Source: Streptomyces sp. GS7 (GTDB lineage Bacteria > Actinomycetota > Actinomycetes > Streptomycetales > Streptomycetaceae). From it: a stretch of 64,000 nucleotides of DNA. This document shows, piece by piece, positions 10,233 to 18,798 of this stretch. The notes beneath the pieces were generated by a model. That model saw nothing but the letters and a program-made list of their open reading frames with translations, searched no databases and was not told the DNA's origin. Both the position numbers and the translations under genes were made by a program. Location of the stretch: positions 7,054,501 through 7,118,500 of the forward strand of contig NZ_CP047146.1 in NCBI RefSeq assembly GCF_009834125.1. The letters are read 5' to 3'. Every line of letters begins with the position of its first letter. The first letter of the stretch is position 1.

Positions 10233-10892
10233 CTAACCGGTGACGCCATAAGGCTCGGGTTCACACCAGCGGTCGAAGGGGCGATCGAGGGAGTAGCGGC
10301 CGTCCAGCCCGAGGAGCAGGGTGCGCCATTCCGCGTTGCCCGGATTGGACAGCGACTCGAACTCCGCGACCGTCCAGTGGAACCAGCGCATGCAGAACAG
10401 ACGCATGGTGAGGCCGTGCGTGACGATCAGGACGTTGGGTGGGTGGCGGGGGTCCTCGAAGCTGCGCCAGAGGCTCTCCAGGAACGCCCCGACCCGGTCG
10501 TAGACGTCCGCGCCGGATTCCCCTTGGGCGAAGCGGTAGAAGAAGTGGCCGTAGGCGTCGCGGTATGCCTTCTGGAGGCGTACGTCGTCGCGGTCCTGCC
10601 AGTTTCCCCAGTCCTGCTCTCGAAGCCGGGGCTCCTCGCGGACGCGGACCCTGTCGGGGTCCAGGCCGAGGAGCCGGAAGGTCTGGTGGGTGCGGCGGTA
10701 CGGCGACACATAGGCGGAGACCCGTTCGTGGCCGAACATCTCGCGCAGCTGCACACCGGCTTCCTCGGCCTGCCGCATACCGGTCTTGGTCAGGGAGAGC
10801 GCGTGGTCGGGCTCGCGCTCGTAGATGGTGTCGTCGACGTTGCCCTCGGACTCTCCGTGGCGGACGAGGACAATGCGTCGGGGCCGGGCCAT
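10233..10892 (-). CDS. Histidine phosphatase (phosphoglycerate mutase-like) family protein
   Basis: A 219-residue protein with the branch-1 histidine phosphatase signature RHGE at residues 11-14, where H12 is the phospho-acceptor. The downstream catalytic features follow: YRRTHQTF, REEPRLREQDWG and the second histidine in LIVTHGLTMRLF. The family covers cofactor-dependent mutases and broad phosphatases, and the substrate cannot be assigned. The gene precedes the ADP-ribosylglycohydrolase gene by about 10 nt on the same strand, so the two likely form an operon. Confidence 0.9.
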   Translation of the reverse strand: MARPRRIVLVRHGESEGNVDDTIYEREPDHALSLTKTGMRQAEEAGVQLREMFGHERVSAYVSPYRRTHQTFRLLGLDPDRVRVREEPRLREQDWGNWQDRDDVRLQKAYRDAYGHFFYRFAQGESGADVYDRVGAFLESLWRSFEDPRHPPNVLIVTHGLTMRLFCMRWFHWTVAEFESLSNPGNAEWRTLLLGLDGRYSLDRPFDRWCEPEPYGVTG

Positions 10893-11161
10893 GCCGCCAG
10901 CCTAAATCCGCTGCCCTGTACATGCCGCATCCGGCCTCCCTGCCGGGCCCTCGCCTCCGGTGCCGTCCTGATCGCACGACACTCCTCTCTGCGCATGCCG
11001 TGTGCTCCGTACTTCCGTGACCCCTCCGGGTACTTCCACGGCCCTCCGGCCGTCCGCCCTCCGCCCTCTCCGTCTCGCGGTCCGCGGGTGCCGCTGCCCC
11101 GGGGTGCTGCTACGTCCACCGTTGTGCGCAGCCCCTCGCCGGTGGATTCGGTGCGGGCCGG

Positions 11162-12781
11162 TCAGCAGGGGACGAGGACCGGGCGGCCGTCGCGTATCTC
11201 GTACGGGCGGCCCGCGAAGCGACGGCGCAGCAGGCGGTCGTGGGAGACGACGACCAGGGCGCCGGGCCATTGCGCCAGGGCTTCCTCCAGTTCCTCGACA
11301 AGGGCGAGGGCCAGATGGTTGGTCGGCTCGTCGAGCAGCAGCAGATCCGCCGGACGGGCGAGCAGGCGGGCCAGGGCGAGACGGCGGCGCTGGCCGGCGG
11401 AGAGTGCCCCTACCGACACCTGCAGATCACGCTCCCGGAACAGGCCGTAGGACAGCAGGAGAGCGGCCCGTTCTTCGGCGTCGCCGGCCAGGCCCTGGCT
11501 GAAGTTGGTCAGCAGCGGCTCGGCGGGGCGGGAGACCGGTATCTCCTGGGCAAGAAACCCGATGCGTCCTCGACGGACGACCGTGCCGCGCTCCGGTTCG
11601 GTGACGCCCGCCAGGACGCGCAGCAGTGTGGACTTGCCCGCGCCGTTGGCGCCGTGGACCAGCAGACGCTCGCCGGCGCCCACGGTGAGCGAGTCGACCG
11701 CGAGCCGGTCACCGACCCGTACCCCGTCGAGCCGGACGAGGGTGCCCTCGGCCTCGCCGACGCCGGGCGCCGCGCGGAAGCGGAGCGGCTCGGGAGGGCT
11801 GGGGACCGGCTCCTCGCGGAGCCGGCGCAATCGCTCCTGGGCGTTGCGCACCCTGCTGGAGACGGATGCCTGGACGCGGCCCCTGTCCCGGTCGTAGGCC
11901 ATTTTGTTGTTGTCCTTCATGAGCCGTCCCCGGGCGACGCCGTGTGCCGTGCCCGCCGCGTACGCGGTGAGTTGGTCGATCTCGTCGCGCCACCGGGCGT
12001 GGTCCTGTTCCCAGCGGCGGCGGGCGGCGGCTTTGGTGGCGATGAAGGTGCCGTAGCCCTCGCCGTAGCGGGCGAGGTCGCGGCGGTCGGCGTCGACCTC
12101 GACGATCGTGGTGGCGATGCGTTGGAGGAAGAGCCGGTCGTGGGAGACGGCCAGGACCGTGCCGCGGTGGGCGAGCAGGGCGTCTTCCAGCCAGTCGAGG
12201 GCGGTCGCGTCGAGGTGGTTGGTCGGTTCGTCGAGGAGCATGACCTCCGGTGATGCGGCGATGAGGCAGGCGAGACCCAGCCGGGCCTGCTCGCCCCCGG
12301 AGAGGCTGCCGAGCCGCCGGTCGTGACCCAGCGCCTCCAGGCCCAGGCCGTGCAGGGCCCTGGCGACGCGGGCGTCGGCTTCGTAGCCGCCGCGCAGCTC
12401 GAAGAGGGTGAGCAGGTCTCCGTACTCGTCGAGCCTGCTGGTCCCGGCGCCGCCCAGGTCGGACTCCAGGGCGCGCAGCCGGCGTTCGACGGCTCTGAGG
12501 TCGGCCAGGGCCGCGTCGATCGCATCCCGGACGGTGTGGTCCGGGGGGAGGTCGGGGGTCTGTCCGAGGTAGCCGACACCACCGTCGGCGCTGAGCACGG
12601 TGCGGCCTTCGTCGGGCTGCTCGATGCCCGCGATGATGCGGAGCAGCGTGGACTTGCCGGCCCCGTTCTCCCCCACGATCCCGACGCGGTCACCGGGGCG
12701 TATCGACAGGGAGACACCGTCGAGCAGCAGTCGGTCGGCATAGGACTTGGTGACGTCGTGCAACGAGATCTGGGTGGGCAA
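11162..12781 (-). CDS. ABC-F family ATPase, probable ribosome-protection type
   Basis: A 539-residue protein with two ABC ATPase domains and no membrane segments, the ABC-F arrangement. The first domain has GENGAGKST near residue 40 and signature SLSGGEQARLGLA. The second has GANGAGKST and signature ALSAGQRRRLALA. The inter-domain linker with KMAYDRDRGRVQASVSSRV resembles antibiotic-resistance ABC-F proteins such as OleB/TlrC, which displace ribosome-targeting drugs. The start is a TTG at 12781 with GGAGG five nt upstream; the next in-frame ATG is far upstream. It is divergent from a TetR gene, and twin operators in the 117-bp gap imply drug-inducible derepression. The drug class is unknown. 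Confidence 0.88.
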   Translation of the reverse strand: MPTQISLHDVTKSYADRLLLDGVSLSIRPGDRVGIVGENGAGKSTLLRIIAGIEQPDEGRTVLSADGGVGYLGQTPDLPPDHTVRDAIDAALADLRAVERRLRALESDLGGAGTSRLDEYGDLLTLFELRGGYEADARVARALHGLGLEALGHDRRLGSLSGGEQARLGLACLIAASPEVMLLDEPTNHLDATALDWLEDALLAHRGTVLAVSHDRLFLQRIATTIVEVDADRRDLARYGEGYGTFIATKAAARRRWEQDHARWRDEIDQLTAYAAGTAHGVARGRLMKDNNKMAYDRDRGRVQASVSSRVRNAQERLRRLREEPVPSPPEPLRFRAAPGVGEAEGTLVRLDGVRVGDRLAVDSLTVGAGERLLVHGANGAGKSTLLRVLAGVTEPERGTVVRRGRIGFLAQEIPVSRPAEPLLTNFSQGLAGDAEERAALLLSYGLFRERDLQVSVGALSAGQRRRLALARLLARPADLLLLDEPTNHLALALVEELEEALAQWPGALVVVSHDRLLRRRFAGRPYEIRDGRPVLVPC

Positions 12782-12834
12782 GCGAACCTCCAGGCAATGC
12801 CGCAGCACTCCGAGCACCCCCGGAGCCAACAAAT

Positions 12835-12896
12835 GCAACTAGTGTTGCGTTACGCTGATGATGACACGGGAGACCCACTAACGCAACAGGAGTTGC
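12835..12896. promoter_or_regulatory. Twin TetR operators between abcF and tetR
   Basis: Two copies of an 18-bp site lie in opposite orientation: TAACGCAACACTAGTTGC (minus strand, 12852-12835) and TAACGCAACAGGAGTTGC (plus strand, 12879-12896). They match at 16 of 18 positions. Each contains the palindrome GCAAC-N4-GTTGC. The right copy overlaps the SD of tetR, and the left copy lies 54 bp before the abcF start. This placement suggests autoregulation plus repression of the ABC-F gene. Confidence 0.75.
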
Positions 12897-12898
12897 AG

Positions 12899-13645
12899 TT
12901 GTCTGGCGAGGACGAGAAGAAGCAGGCCGGAGCGGCATCCGGCGGCGGCACACCCGCGACCGCGCCCACCCCTGGCACCCGGCGCCCCGGCGGGCGCACC
13001 GCCCGCACCCGGGCCGCCGTCCGCGACGCCGTCCTGACCGGCCTCACCGAGCACGGCTATCCCGGACTGACCGTCGAATACGTCGCCGAGCACTCCGGCG
13101 TGCACAAGACGACGCTCTACCGCCGCTGGGGCGACGTCGAGGGACTGGTGGCCGACGCCCTGGACCTGGCGGGCGAGGACACCTGGACCCCGCCCGACAC
13201 CGGCTCCTTCGAGGGCGACCTGCGGGCGCTCGCGCACGAGGTCGTCACCTCGTTCGCCGACCCGGCGGTGGCCGCGTCGGGGTCCGCGTTCATCGCAGCC
13301 GCCTTCCAGTCGGAACGGGCCGCCGCGGCGCTGCGCGCCTACTACACCGAGCGGTTCGCGCGCTGCGAGACCATCGTGGAGCGCGCCGTCCACCGCGGGG
13401 AACTGACCGGACCGGAGCCCCTCCCCGGCTCCCCCGAGGGGGCCGCCATCGACGCCGGGGCGCTGGTCCGATCGGTCTCCGCGCCGCTGTTCTTCCGGCT
13501 GTTCGTCAGCCGGGAGCCGGTCGACACGGCACTCGCCGACCAGGCCGCGGCGGCAACCCTGGCCGCCGCCCGCGCGGGCGTCTTCACCACGGAACGGCCG
13601 GCCGCGGCGGCCTCGGGCGACGGCTCCCCCGGCACCGCCACCTGA
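12899..13645 (+). CDS. TetR family transcriptional regulator
   Basis: A 248-residue repressor-type protein. After an Ala/Gly/Pro-rich lead of about 40 residues comes a TetR helix-turn-helix (TVEYVAEHSGVHKTTLYRRW), then an alpha-helical ligand domain of the TetR C-terminal type. The proposed start is TTG 12899, with AGGAG ending 6 nt before it. A TTG at 12893 is in frame but too close to the SD, and the ATGs at 12858 and 12861 are out of frame. It probably represses itself and the divergent ABC-F gene through the twin operators. The inducer is unknown. Confidence 0.85.
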   Translation: MSGEDEKKQAGAASGGGTPATAPTPGTRRPGGRTARTRAAVRDAVLTGLTEHGYPGLTVEYVAEHSGVHKTTLYRRWGDVEGLVADALDLAGEDTWTPPDTGSFEGDLRALAHEVVTSFADPAVAASGSAFIAAAFQSERAAAALRAYYTERFARCETIVERAVHRGELTGPEPLPGSPEGAAIDAGALVRSVSAPLFFRLFVSREPVDTALADQAAAATLAAARAGVFTTERPAAAASGDGSPGTAT

Positions 13646-13695
13646 CCGCACCGGCCGCGCCGTTCACCGCCGCGGCGCGACGGCCGGCGATGCGT

Positions 13696-14301
13696 TCACA
13701 CCGTCCAGGACGGTTCGAGCTGCACCACATCGCCCGCGATCGCGCGTACGTCCGCGGCTATCTGGGCCCGCAGCGCCAGCCGTTCCACCCGCTCCGGCCG
13801 GTACTTCCCGCGCTCGGCCGCGGACTGCCACATGGACAGGACCAGGAATTCCTCGCCGGGGGCCCGGCCGACCATCCCCCGCAGCATGCCCGGCGAACCG
13901 GCCATCGCCGGGTTCCAGACCTTCTCCTGCATGAGGACGAAGTGGTCCACCCGCTCCTGGCGCACCTGACAGTGCGCCAGCCGCAGCACGTCCGCGTCGC
14001 CGAACGCCGGCCGGAATCCGACCTTTACGTCGAATTCATGCTCGAAAAGCCGGACTTGGCTGTCCTTGTAGGTGCCGACCTGGGAGGCGGCCAGCCGGTC
14101 GTGGGAGCGCGCCATGAAGGAGTCGTAGAACGCCCGGCTCTCCCAGAAGGCGACGAGATGCGCCACGCCCGGACGCCCCCGGCTCCACCCTCCGGCCTGT
14201 CCTCGGAACCCTGGCTCCCCCAGCAGCCCCGCCCATTTCCGCTGCCCCCGCTCGAACCCTCGACGGTCCACAACGGTGAGGCGAATCCACTTGACCAGCA
14301 C
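13696..14301 (-). CDS. YdbC/DUF4937-type protein
   Basis: A 201-residue protein that starts with GTG (LVKWIRLTVVDRRGFERGQ...). It resembles the YdbC-like/DUF4937 group, with two ferredoxin-like halves: the first has HLVAFWESRAFYDSFMARSHDRL and the second has EFLVLSMWQSAAERGKYR. Such dimeric alpha-beta barrel folds are common among small-molecule monooxygenase-like proteins, but no activity is established here. It ends 51 bp from the convergent tetR gene. The name is from pattern memory, so treat the function as unknown. Confidence 0.7.
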   Translation of the reverse strand: MLVKWIRLTVVDRRGFERGQRKWAGLLGEPGFRGQAGGWSRGRPGVAHLVAFWESRAFYDSFMARSHDRLAASQVGTYKDSQVRLFEHEFDVKVGFRPAFGDADVLRLAHCQVRQERVDHFVLMQEKVWNPAMAGSPGMLRGMVGRAPGEEFLVLSMWQSAAERGKYRPERVERLALRAQIAADVRAIAGDVVQLEPSWTV

Positions 14302-14602
14302 CGCGCCATCGTACGGCCCGCGGGCACGCCGAATAGCTGCGCGTCACACGGCGACCTCCCCGAACTGCCTTACGGGCGCGGATCAATGGGGAGCGGCGCG
14401 CCCTGCCCCCGCGCTCCTCCCCTCGGCCGGTCCGCGGTTGCCGGGCGGCGGCACCGTTCGTCACGGGTTATCCACAGGCGGAGTTCACCTCGTCCGCCGG
14501 ACGCCCCTGCGTGGCACCATGGCAAACAAGGGGAAATCCTGGGGAGTTGCCCGCATGCACGCGGGCGAGCCGCGCCACGGGAGCTGACGGAAGGGGAGCC
14601 CG
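14302..14602. other. Intergenic region with one DnaA-box-like site
   Basis: This 301-bp stretch separates the divergent DUF4937-type and TerD-family genes. It holds a TTATCCACAG (14468-14477) and the SD of the TerD gene, GGAAGGGGAG at 14591-14600. No further gene or RNA was recognised. Confidence 0.5.
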
Positions 14603-15124
14603 GTGAGCACGCTCAACAAAGGCATCGACAAGGTCGAGGTAGCGCTCGGGTGGGACCCCAGCCCCATCGGTGAGCCGGACAACGACCTCGACATCATCGC
14701 GGCGACGTACCCGGCGGACGCACCACACGGCGAGCCGGCATATCTGGTGCACTTCGACAGCCGGTCGCCCGACGGAACCATCACCCTCAATCGCGACAGC
14801 CGGACCGGCCAGGGATTCGGCGCCGACGAGGTCATGACGCTGGAACTGAACCGGCTGTCCGAAAGCTACTCCCGCGTCGTGGTGGGCGTTCTCATACAGC
14901 AGACCGACGGCCGGAAGGTCTTCGGCGAGGTGGAGAACACCGTTGTCGTGGTGCGCGAGGGATACCACCAGCTGGCCGAGAACGACCTCGCCGAAGTCGC
15001 GGAGGCCACCGCGGCGGCGGTCGCCGAATTCTCCCGGGACGCGGCGGGCGAATGGCGGTTCCACCCCGTCATACGCGGATTCGACGCCGACCCGGACACG
15101 TTCGCCGGGCTCATGGGCGGCTGA
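14603..15124 (+). CDS. TerD family protein
   Basis: A 173-residue TerD-like protein. The family consists of calcium-binding beta-sandwich proteins linked to tellurite resistance and, in streptomycetes, to development and calcium responses. Recognisable features are the N-terminal VALGWDP, the acidic DNDLDIIA, and RTGQGFGADEVMTLELNRL, which corresponds to the usual Ca2+ loop. That loop has fewer acidic residues than the classical GDNLTGEGDGDDE, so calcium affinity may be altered. The GTG at 14603 has an excellent SD (GGAAGGGGAG). It appears monocistronic. Confidence 0.85.
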   Translation: MSTLNKGIDKVEVALGWDPSPIGEPDNDLDIIAATYPADAPHGEPAYLVHFDSRSPDGTITLNRDSRTGQGFGADEVMTLELNRLSESYSRVVVGVLIQQTDGRKVFGEVENTVVVVREGYHQLAENDLAEVAEATAAAVAEFSRDAAGEWRFHPVIRGFDADPDTFAGLMGG

Positions 15125-15223
15125 TGACCGGCTGAAGGACGCCGTCGGCAACGGCACGCGCCCGTACGGAGGGGAGCCGGCGGCCGGCCGCTTCCCCTGC
15201 CTCTCCTTCGGGCGCTCCCGCTC

Positions 15224-15805
15224 TCACGTTTCTCTCCCCGCAGCCTCCTGCCGCTTGCGGCGGCGGTGCGCCGCGACCCGTTCCCGGGAGGCGCAGGTGG
15301 CCGAGCAGTAGCGGCGGGCGCTTCCGGGGCCGGTGCCCGAATAGAGGGTTCGGCAGCCGGACGCGGCACATTCGCCCCAGGGGATGCGGCCGTATTCGGT
15401 CAGAACCTGGGCCAGCGCCAGGGCACTTGAGGCCAGGAACCAGCCGGCCCAGCTCGCGTCATCGCCCCGGTCCACGTGGAGGTGCCAGGGGTGGCCGCCG
15501 TGCCGGGAGAGATGTGGACGGGCGCCGCACTCGGCCAGCAGCGCGTTGATGGCGAGCGCGGCCCGGTCGATGTCGGTCTCCGCGAGGAGGTGCGCGATAC
15601 GGGCCGCGGCGCCGCGCAGGTCATCGGCGTCGTGCTGCGAGAACGCCTCGTCGGTGAGGTCGTCCGGGCCCTCCCCATGGCGCGCGAGGAGTTCGGCGAG
15701 GGCCGTACGCGGCAGGCCGGGGGCGGAACGCACCGCGTTCGCCAGGTCGATCAGCCGGTCCATGGGCCGGAAGCCGTGCTGTGCCGCGCCACCGATACCG
15801 GTCAT
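15224..15805 (-). CDS. CGNR zinc-finger transcriptional regulator
   Basis: A 193-residue protein with an N-terminal ABATE-like (putative stress-induced) helical domain. A C-terminal CGNR zinc finger follows, with four cysteines spaced as C-x4-C ... C-x3-C (CAASGCR ... RRYCSATCASRERVAAHRRR). The basic tail fits DNA binding. ATG 15805 is preferred over 15814 because GGAG sits 9 nt before it, whereas AGGGAG abuts the ATG at 15814. It is divergent from an MFS exporter, with an 11-bp perfect inverted repeat between them, so it probably controls that exporter and itself. Confidence 0.85.
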   Translation of the reverse strand: MTGIGGAAQHGFRPMDRLIDLANAVRSAPGLPRTALAELLARHGEGPDDLTDEAFSQHDADDLRGAAARIAHLLAETDIDRAALAINALLAECGARPHLSRHGGHPWHLHVDRGDDASWAGWFLASSALALAQVLTEYGRIPWGECAASGCRTLYSGTGPGSARRYCSATCASRERVAAHRRRKRQEAAGRET

Positions 15806-15878
15806 GTCCCCCATCTCCCTGCTGCCGAGTCCCGGGCGAGCGCTCGGATGATCTTCGCGCCGGCGACGTGGGCCGGCC

Positions 15879-15914
15879 AGGTGTAACGTCTTATTCGTTT
15901 AGCACGTTACACCT
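15879..15914. promoter_or_regulatory. Perfect inverted repeat, candidate operator of the CGNR regulator
   Basis: AGGTGTAACGT (15879-15889) is repeated inverted as ACGTTACACCT (15904-15914) around a relatively AT-rich 14-bp spacer. It lies between the CGNR start (15805) and the MFS start (15961). The size and placement fit a dimeric repressor site overlapping divergent promoters. Confidence 0.65.
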
Positions 15915-15960
15915 GTCCATCGCCCGTCGCCCGTTTCCCGCCGCCCGTGGAGGAATCGCC

Positions 15961-17232
15961 GTGCGCACACCCCAACTCCCCACCGGATTACGGCTCTATC
16001 CGGCCACCGCCTTCTTCGCGCGGCTCGCCGAGGAGGGCGCCGGCGTGGCCGTGGTGCTGCTGGCGCTCGCCCGTACCGGAAGCGCGACTCAGGGGGCGTA
16101 CACCCTCACCGCCTGGATGGCACCGCACGTCCTCGCCGCCCCCCTGGTGGGCGCCGTCGCCGCCCGGATGCAAAGGCCCCGGTTCTTCTACGCCGGCGCG
16201 CTGGGCGGTTTCGCCGCGGCCATCGCCGCACTGGCACTGCTCATGGGCCGCGCTCCCGTCCCCGTCACCCTGGCCACAGCCCTCGTCGGCGGCTGCTGCG
16301 GCCCGGTGGTCTCCGGCGGGCTGTCGGGGCTGATCGCCAGCCTGGTCCCGGCGGGCGCCTCGCGCGACCGCGCCTACGCACGGGATGCGGCGGTCTACAA
16401 CGCCGCATCGGTGGCCGGGCCCGCGGTCGTCAGCGTCATCGCCGGGCTGACCGCGCCGGGACCCGGGATGTGGCTGCTGGCAGGAGCGGCAGCCACTGCC
16501 GCGGTACTGGCCACCGCGCTCCCCCACCCGCGCGCGCTTCCCGGCGCGTGTCCCGCGGAAGCGCCCCCGGCGCCGGTCCCGCCCGCCGCGCCGACCACGC
16601 TGCGGTCCGATCTGGCGGCGAGCCTCGCGGCCGTACGGCACATCCCCGAGCTGCGGGCGATCACCTCGGCGACCTGCCTGGCATTCGTCGGGATCGGCGG
16701 GCTGACCACCGCCGCGGTGCTGCTCGCCACCTATCGGGGCAGCCCGGGGAGCGGTGGCGCCCTGATGACCGCGTTCGCCGTCGGGGCGCTCGCCGGATCC
16801 CTGGCCCTGGCCCGCCGGGAGCCGCGCATTCCGGTCCAACAGCAGGCCACCGTCGCCCTGTTGGGCACCGGGCTGGCACTGGGCGCCGCGGCCCTGATCC
16901 CGGCGCCGCCTGTCATCGTGGCGCTGTTCGCCATCGCGGGGCTGTTCGACGGTCCGCTCCTGACCGCGACGCTGCGGATCCGGGCGGATCACGCCCCGGC
17001 GCGCGTACGGGCCCAGGTCTTCACCCTGGGGGCGGGCCTGAAGATCACGGCAGCGGCCTGCGGGGCGGCCCTCGCCGGACTGGCCGCACCGCTGCCACCG
17101 CCCGCACTGCTGCTGGCCATCGCCGCCCTCCAGCTCGCCGGTGCGCTGCTCCATGCGCGCGGCCGGTCGGCCACTCACCACTCCCCTGGTGCGGCGGACC
17201 GGCTCCCGGAATCGCACTCCCGCGCGGCCTGA
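15961..17232 (+). CDS. MFS transporter
   Basis: A 423-residue membrane protein with about 12 hydrophobic segments and a longer polar loop (roughly residues 195-220, Pro-rich) in the middle, the usual major facilitator layout. The N-terminal half contains VVLLALARTG and APLVGAVAARMQRP, resembling the MFS loop 2-3 motif. It is expected to be a proton-driven exporter of small molecules. The GTG at 15961 follows GGAGG by 8 nt. It is divergent from the CGNR regulator, and the substrate is probably that regulator's inducer, which is inference. Confidence 0.82.
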   Translation: MRTPQLPTGLRLYPATAFFARLAEEGAGVAVVLLALARTGSATQGAYTLTAWMAPHVLAAPLVGAVAARMQRPRFFYAGALGGFAAAIAALALLMGRAPVPVTLATALVGGCCGPVVSGGLSGLIASLVPAGASRDRAYARDAAVYNAASVAGPAVVSVIAGLTAPGPGMWLLAGAAATAAVLATALPHPRALPGACPAEAPPAPVPPAAPTTLRSDLAASLAAVRHIPELRAITSATCLAFVGIGGLTTAAVLLATYRGSPGSGGALMTAFAVGALAGSLALARREPRIPVQQQATVALLGTGLALGAAALIPAPPVIVALFAIAGLFDGPLLTATLRIRADHAPARVRAQVFTLGAGLKITAAACGAALAGLAAPLPPPALLLAIAALQLAGALLHARGRSATHHSPGAADRLPESHSRAA

Positions 17233-17641
17233 CAGCCGTCGCCGGCGGCCTGCTCCGACGCAAGTGGTGGGGAGTCCAAGACGGCACGGCGGCTCGTCCG
17301 ACTCACCCCTGCCCGCCACATCGGCCACCGCACCTCGTCAGCCGCATCACGGACGGAAGATCACGGAGAGAAAGCCCGCAGGGGGAAGTCCGGCACGGCA
17401 GAAATCCACGGACAACGGGTCCATGGGCAGGAAGTTCCACGGGCAGGGAGTTCGCGAACGCGCAGGGGATTCGGCAGACACGCAGGGAAGTCCACGGGCG
17501 CCTGACCCGGGCGCCGGGAATTCGGGGGCCGGAAATGCCCGGGGCACGCCCTCAGGACGCAACAGCGCAATCCGGACCAGGAACACCCCTCCGGCAGGTA
17601 ATCCCTTGCCGTGATCGTCAGGCCTTCACAAAGATGGCGCC
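17233..17641. other. Intergenic region with degenerate short repeats
   Basis: No gene was recognised here. The middle part carries related fragments of the form GAAGTCCACGGGC: GAAATCCACGGAC near 17401, GAAGTTCCACGGGCAG near 17431 and GAAGTCCACGGGCG near 17488. They are unevenly spaced and may be decayed repeats. The SD and promoter of the hydrolase gene should lie at the right end. Confidence 0.35.
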
Positions 17642-18502
17642 ATGCCCACCTTCAGCGCGCCCGACGGGACCCAACTCGCCTACCAGGAACAAGGAGAAGG
17701 CGGGGAACCGCTGCTCTGTATTCCCGGTGGGCCCATGCGCGCCGCCGCCTATCTCGGCGATCTCGGCGGGCTCTCGCGGCACCGCCGGCTGATCATGCTC
17801 GATCTGCGCGGCACCGGCGGCTCGGCCGTCCCCGCCGACCCGGCGACGTACCGCTGCGACCGACAGGTCGACGATGTCGAGTCGCTCCGCGCCCACCTGG
17901 GAACGGACCGCGTCGATCTTCTCGCCCACTCCGCGGGCGGTGATCTCGCGCTGCTCTACGCGGCCCGGTACCCGCGGCGCGTCCGCTCGCTCACGCTGGT
18001 CACGGCCCGTGCGCGGGCCGTGGGCGTCGATTTCACCGAGGAGCACCGCCGGGAGGCGGCCTCGCTGCGGTCGGCCGAGCCGTGGTTCCCGGAGGCGCAC
18101 GCCGCCTACGAAGCCGTGTGGGCCGGTTCCGCGACGGACGCGGAATGGGACGCCATCGCCCCGTTCTTCTACGGCCGTTGGGATGCGGTCGCCGCGGCCC
18201 ACGCCGCCGGCGAAGTGGCGCAGACCAACGAACCGGCCGCGGAGATCTATGCCTCCCGCGGCGCGTTCGACCCGGCCGCGGCACGTGCCGCCCTCGCCGC
18301 CGGGGAGGCACGGGTCCTGGTCCTCGCGGGTGGGAAGGACGGCGGCCCGCTCCCCCGCGTCGCCGCCGACATCGCCGAACTGCTCCCCGGCGCCGAACTG
18401 GCCGTCCAACGGGACGCCGGCCACTACCCATGGCTCGACGATCCCCACCACTTCACCCGGACCGTCGAGGAATTCCTCTCGGCGGGGAAACCCGGCCGTT
18501 AA
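17642..18502 (+). CDS. Alpha/beta hydrolase (proline iminopeptidase-like)
   Basis: A 286-residue alpha/beta hydrolase. The oxyanion region follows CIPGGPM (about residues 25-31), the nucleophile elbow reads AHSAGGD (Ser near 100), and the acid/His pair is suggested by VLVLAGGKDGG and QRDAGHYPWLDDP near the end. The HSAGG elbow and the cap with PFFYGRW resemble prolyl iminopeptidase-like esterases. No signal peptide is seen, so it should be cytoplasmic. The substrate is unknown. It is convergent with the nrdJ transcript. Confidence 0.85.
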   Translation: MPTFSAPDGTQLAYQEQGEGGEPLLCIPGGPMRAAAYLGDLGGLSRHRRLIMLDLRGTGGSAVPADPATYRCDRQVDDVESLRAHLGTDRVDLLAHSAGGDLALLYAARYPRRVRSLTLVTARARAVGVDFTEEHRREAASLRSAEPWFPEAHAAYEAVWAGSATDAEWDAIAPFFYGRWDAVAAAHAAGEVAQTNEPAAEIYASRGAFDPAAARAALAAGEARVLVLAGGKDGGPLPRVAADIAELLPGAELAVQRDAGHYPWLDDPHHFTRTVEEFLSAGKPGR

Positions 18503-18684
18503 CCGGGAGAAGCCCCAACCGGCCGCCTGGCTCCCGCCGCCGGGGGTTCCCGCCGACGGGGATTTCCGGTCAGGCGGTTCAGGGCCGGGAGCAACCGGTG
18601 CACACCGCATCCGGCCGCAGGCAGGCATCAGGTCCACGACAGCCCGGCCGGGGCGCTCCCGGGCTCCCACCCGGCCGGCCCGGC

Positions 18685-18731
18685 AAAAAACCAGGGCGGT
18701 GGAGACCGGATGTCCGGTTCCACCGCCCTGG
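18685..18731 (-). terminator. Intrinsic terminator of nrdRJ
   Basis: CCAGGGCGGTGGA (18691-18703) pairs perfectly with TCCACCGCCCTGG (18719-18731). Read on the minus strand, the 13-bp stem is followed by six T residues (A-run at 18685-18690). This is a canonical intrinsic terminator just downstream of nrdJ. Confidence 0.85.
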
Positions 18732-18798
18732 CCGGCTCTTCACGCCGGCTCATGCCCCCCGGCTACGTACCTGCGTACGCGCCGGGGAGCGTGCGCCG

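Noticed and set aside
14205..14220. CTCCCCCAGC, similar to the left block of the 104-bp repeat
   Set aside because: Only 10 nt match, it lies inside a coding sequence, and the rest of the element is missing.
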